NCBI GenBank assembly: GCA_002179805.1
Contig: NAVB01000568.1
Span: 1 to 34,311, forward strand
Reading direction: 5' to 3'
Source of the DNA: Acanthamoeba lenticulata
Taxonomy: Eukaryota; Discosea; Longamoebia; Acanthamoebidae
DNA: 34,311 bases
Part shown: positions 31,401 to 34,311 of the stretch, one piece after another
Layout: each line of letters opens with the position of its first letter
Position numbering within the stretch: position 1 is the first letter of the stretch
Made by a program: the position numbers and the translations under genes
The notes under the pieces: generated by a model
Databases searched by the model: none
What the model saw: only the letters and a program-made list of their open reading frames with translations
What the model was told of the DNA's origin: nothing

Positions 31401-31783
31401 AAGTGTTCGTGGTGAAGGGTGCCCGCACTCGGCTGGCGAGTCGCGGCGATGGAGGCAGATGTGGGCTTCGGGCCGCTTGTGGAGAGGATCGCGGCGGCAG
31501 AGTGCTGCTCAGAGCGCGCGGACACGGGCGCTGGCGCAGGTGGGGCTGCCTCTTCAGGTGGAAGATCGCGACCGACGCCGTCCCACAAGATCTGGCGCAG
31601 CCGCTTCAGCACGCTGCCCGCCCGAGTGGGTGGCGGTGTGTGGGAGCCGGACGGCGGTTGACCCAGCATGGGGGCGGACGACGACGCAGCAGCAGGCGCA
31701 GAAGTGGGAGGAGGAGTGAGAGTGGTAGAAGCAGCAGTGGGGACGAAGGAAGAAGAGGAAGTCGGAGAAGTGGGTTTGGACAT
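22450..31783 (-). CDS. tsc2: Tuberin (TSC2) orthologue, Rheb GTPase-activating protein
   Basis: Catalytic half of the TSC complex, which inactivates Rheb and restrains TORC1. The start is taken at 31781-31783 (MSKPTSPTSSSSFVPTAAST). About twenty exons follow on the minus strand. Tuberin N-terminal blocks are YVRKLGYEIMHALIEGQYDR near 31130, RLKNLIALTKNGHNISLFE near 30930, ICQLLLKWLERGKHFSHD near 30800, and LCRTLNIEACCQRSW with LLRGAVFYL near 30330-30480. HEAT-like segments run to about 26900. Positions 26470-23700 encode a long disordered Ser/Pro/Ala-rich region with basic Ser motifs. The C-terminal GAP domain spans about 23640-22480: LFDSHPSFVYAQMKNIPFIE, then YAGGLDTREDSDGPYTVHW, then KKRHIGNDNVNIIYSD with the asparagine thumb at 22867-22869, then GQFNFVNIVVHPL and IVSERAMATLVRQVALSANL. 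The last block and the N-terminal region favour TSC2 over RalGAP-alpha. Individual exon ends in the middle were not all resolved. Confidence 0.88.
25385..25408 (-). other. Basophilic kinase-type motif in the tuberin linker
   Basis: The minus strand encodes PRRRSFSEF, which fits R-x-R-x-x-S, the consensus of AKT/S6K/RSK-type kinases. It lies in the disordered region where animal TSC2 carries its AKT sites. Sequence match only; phosphorylation is inference. Confidence 0.45.
26380..26397 (-). other. Mode-I 14-3-3-type motif in the tuberin linker
   Basis: The minus strand encodes RSCSAP, matching R-S-x-S-x-P. In animals phosphorylated TSC2 is bound by 14-3-3 proteins. Here the function is inference from motif and location. 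Confidence 0.4.
27641..27661. repeat. (GA)n microsatellite in a TSC2 intron
   Basis: About nine GA units after a G run. On the TSC2 strand this is a CT-rich run inside an intron and likely part of a polypyrimidine tract. Confidence 0.75.
28335..28366. repeat. (GAA)n microsatellite in a TSC2 intron
   Basis: About ten GAA units on the plus strand, equal to TTC units on the TSC2 strand. They lie within an intron whose acceptor is near 28310 (CTTCAG before ATCTTCATCGTGG). Similar to the run at 13091-13116 in another minus-strand intron. Confidence 0.8.
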
Positions 31784-32158
31784 GTTCGTTGTTGGTTTTT
31801 AATGCGCTTGAGTGATTATGTTACGCCAGGTATGACGAGTTGTTTTGCTTGATAGTAGATCTGAATTTGTCTTTAAAACGGGCTTTCATCTTCGCGTCAA
31901 TTGAAAAAATCTCTACAGCCCTCGCAATTCTGCTCGCAACCAAGCAAAAAAATGAGTGAACCAGTGGGTATAGACGAAACAAAGACGAGATGCAGGGTAC
32001 CAGTTCATGTTGCTCGCGGGCAGTCGAAAGGTCCTTGGAGGGGAGGCAAAGATGGAAGAGACTCGTGCGGCCAGTAGCAGAAATAAGACGGAAAGTTGAG
32101 ACATATTGCCCCAATACATATTTCGAAATTGTTTCATTATTCTGAACCTGCCGTAAAG
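31784..32158. promoter_or_regulatory. Divergent intergenic region between TSC2 and the F-box/WD40 gene
   Basis: These 375 bases separate the two start codons and must hold both promoters. An opposite-strand frame of 118 codons crosses most of it (31821-32177) but shows no motif and overlaps the F-box start, so I do not call it. AAAGATGGA occurs both at 32048 and at the F-box start. No clear TATA box. Confidence 0.45.
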
Positions 32159-34311
32159 ATGGAAGGAGGTGGCCCACTTCTCGAACAGCCTAATGAGTTG
32201 GTAGAGGCCATCCTTTTGCTACTGCCTCTGCAGGATCTCGCTGCGGTGTCTCGAACCTGCCACCACCTACGTACTCTCGCCCTTGACAACAGGTACGCTT
32301 TTTCGACCGGCAACCAGGCCGCGGTGGACGCTAACCCCCCAAACCTCTTGCTTGGGCAGTATGTGGCAAAAGCGCTACTTTAGGACTTGGGGCAAGCCAG
32401 AAGGATGTTTCTCGCCCAGTCCTGCACAGCAGGTGCGTAAACCTCCCTGACCTCCGCAGTGTGCGAACAGAGCACACCTGGCTAACCACGCAGTCTGTGC
32501 AGACGGACTGGCGAAGGTTCTTCATAACGCGCTCGCACCTTGAGCGCCGGTGGCGTATGGGACAGTACAGAATCACAAGTGTCCCTCATGAGGGCGTCTC
32601 CATCATGCAAGTGTGGAAGGGTAGTGTCTACCTCGGCGCCTCACCAACGGCTTTCTGATCTTACTGTCCGCGCAGGTTCAGCCAAGCTCAGCGAGGGCAC
32701 GGCTACTTCGCCGGTTCCCTCAACCAAGGGCAGACACAAGAAGACAAAAGCCACCACATCCGAGGTGGCCGACGCGGCAAGTTGGGAGTGGACCTTCGTT
32801 GGCGGTGATAGCAACGGCGTGCTCCGGTATAGCTCTTTCTGATCACCTCTCGACGGCACAATGCTCACGACACGTCATTTCCTCTTCATGAAGTGTGTTC
32901 AGCGACACCGAGCGTGAGTTTGTCCAGACCAAGTCCCTGCAACTGCATCATTCACAGATTTGGTACAGTTAACTCTCTTCACTCCAACTTGCATCCGGGG
33001 TGTTGATTATGAAATGCCCTTTATCAGGTGGCTGGAGGTGAAGGGAGACCTTTGCGTGAGCATATCCGCTGACGGCTCGGTCAAGGGTATCTATCCAGCC
33101 GCTCTCCACCATCATCCGCAGTGCAGCTCAGCGCAACGTGTTTTGTTAATGGGGCAGTGACCGATTTGGAGCGAATGGAGTGCATCCGAACGCTGGAGGG
33201 ACACGAGCGCGACGCCGTGTGGTACGCTTCTTTGCTTTCTTACGTACACAACAAATGGTTTACACGAGGATGGAATGCCACCACGCAGGGCCGTGGATTT
33301 TGACGCTGGAGATGACATTGTCATCAGTGGTGATCAGCGCGGGCGCCTCATTGCCCACAAGCTGTCGACCGGAGAGCAAATCTGTGCGGTGCACCGACTT
33401 TGTACAGTGTCTAGACTTGGGTTGTGTCTGATCGATGTGGTGAGTAGTTTCCCACCAGTTCAAGATGGGCGTCGTGGACTGCCGCTACATCCCTTCCTTG
33501 CGGTACCGGCGCGCTTGTGTGTGATTGCTGACGCAACCTGCTGGCGCTGACTCCTTCATTTCAGACGCTGCGTGGCGTGCCTCACGGGCCCCGATCTTCA
33601 AGTGATCGACTTGGACACTGTACGCACAAAGCTGTCCGAGAGACATGTTTGAACGCTGTCTGATTAACAGGCCCAATCGGCAGGAATCCATGTCGACGTG
33701 GAAGGAAAGTGGCACCATGTGCCTCCGTCAGTTTGGAGACTTTGTCGTACACTTTCCTCTTTTGTGCTCCCGCAGACGTGGCTCTCTTTGATCTTGGTTC
33801 TGAAGGTTGTTTCTTGCGCGACAGTTTTCGGGCGGCAAAGACATGGGGGTGCGCATGTACGACGCCAAGACGGGCGAATGCGTGCGCACGTTTGAGACAA
33901 AGGGCTCCACCTTTGATGTACGCATGTGCGGAGACAAGCTCGTGGCGGCTACGACCGCGCCCACCGCCGAATCTTCTCTGCGTGTTTGGCACGTTCCCTC
34001 GGGCGAGCTCTGGTACGCTCCTTGCCTTTGTGTGCGCACGGAGGCTTGCAGCTGCCAACCCCAGCTCCCTGGCGCGCTGGCAGGTGTGACATTCCACTCA
34101 AACAGCTCACGCCCCGGATCTACTCGCTCACGGCGCTGCCCGATCGATTGTACGCGTGTCTGCAGTCCACGATCGAGGTCATTGACTTTAGTCCCGCGGG
34201 TAGAGTTGACCTCTCTTCCCACACCTTGTTCATGGCACAGTGCGTTAGGGCTGACACTCTCCTCCTTCCTCTGGCTTAGATGGTGACCGATCCGCCAAAC
34301 CTGCCAAGTGC
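32159..34311 (+). CDS. F-box / WD40-repeat protein (3' end outside window)
   Basis: Probable SCF substrate adaptor. The ATG at 32159 opens an F-box (EQPNELVEAILLLLPLQDLA, then VSRTCHHLRTLALDN), followed by MWQKRYFRTWGKPEG and TDWRRFFITRSHLERRW, the usual post-F-box helix. Early exons join in phase: 32159-32292, 32360-32432, 32503-32620, 32676-32826, 32903-32962 and 33028-33086. WD40-like blades follow: WEWTFVGGDSNGVLRD, CVSISADGSVK, CIRTLEGHERDAVW joined to AVDFDAGDDIVISGDQRGRL, GGKDMGVRMYDAKTGECV, and SLRVWHVPSGELW. The blade with LEGHERDAVWAVDF has the canonical GH dipeptide. A Lys/Ser-rich insert (STKGRHKKTKATTSE) interrupts one blade. The right edge cuts the gene. It is divergent from TSC2. 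Confidence 0.85.

Noticed and set aside
31821..32177. Minus-strand frame of 118 codons between TSC2 and the F-box/WD40 gene
   Set aside because: No recognised motif, overlaps the opposite F-box start and lies in the expected TSC2 leader.

Overview
The window is nuclear DNA of a GC-rich, intron-rich, gene-dense microbial eukaryote. The best fit is a free-living amoebozoan of the Acanthamoeba type. The reasons are spliced genes with introns mostly of 40-90 nt, donors that often read GTAC(G), intergenic gaps of 75-600 nt, several F-box genes, a TSC2/tuberin orthologue, many secreted Cys-rich or Ser/Pro/Thr-rich proteins, and bacterial-like metabolic domains (PhzF, RidA, a microbial-type PARG). 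No plasmid, phage, transposon or CRISPR signal was seen. Organism identity is inference; gene identities come from motifs read in conceptual splices checked for reading frame.

Layout, left to right. (1) 1-2897, minus: an F-box/LRR/ankyrin gene that runs off the left edge. (2) 3151-4791, plus: a microbial-type poly(ADP-ribose) glycohydrolase (TIGR02452-like). (3) 5021-6640, plus: a secreted, probably GPI-anchored clan-A glycoside hydrolase. (4) 6752-10717, plus: the most striking locus. Sixteen exons join in one frame and encode about 933 residues: F-box, PEX5-type PTS1-reading TPRs, a KPWE peroxin-type module, a polyserine linker and a full PhzF isomerase domain. (5) 10802-10872, minus: a tRNA-like gene with a poorly paired anticodon stem. 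(6) 10959-11964, plus: a type I membrane protein. (7) 12101-14192, minus: a dihydrolipoamide-dehydrogenase-like flavoprotein. (8) 14341-14413, minus: tRNA-Thr(AGU). (9) 14530-15125, minus: RidA. (10) 15347-17924, plus: a RING protein with a duplicated Cys-rich domain. (11) 18181-18450, plus: a small secreted Cys-rich protein with a clear TATA/CCAAT promoter. (12) about 18600-19166, minus: a broken RNase III-like fragment. (13) 19105-20615, plus: a papain-family protease with a C-terminal cystatin-like domain. (14) 21222-22373, plus: a secreted protein with a mucin-like tail. (15) 22450-31783, minus: TSC2/tuberin. (16) 32159-end, plus: an F-box/WD40 protein cut by the right edge.

The genes do not form an operon-like pathway. 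Themes that recur are ubiquitin ligation (three F-box genes and one RING gene), extracellular or lysosomal hydrolysis (glycosidase, protease), surface or secreted proteins, and nutrient signalling (TSC2). Locus 4 links ubiquitin-ligase, peroxisomal-targeting and metabolic-enzyme modules in one predicted polypeptide and is the main candidate for undescribed biology. A second candidate is the protease that carries a domain resembling its own class of inhibitor.
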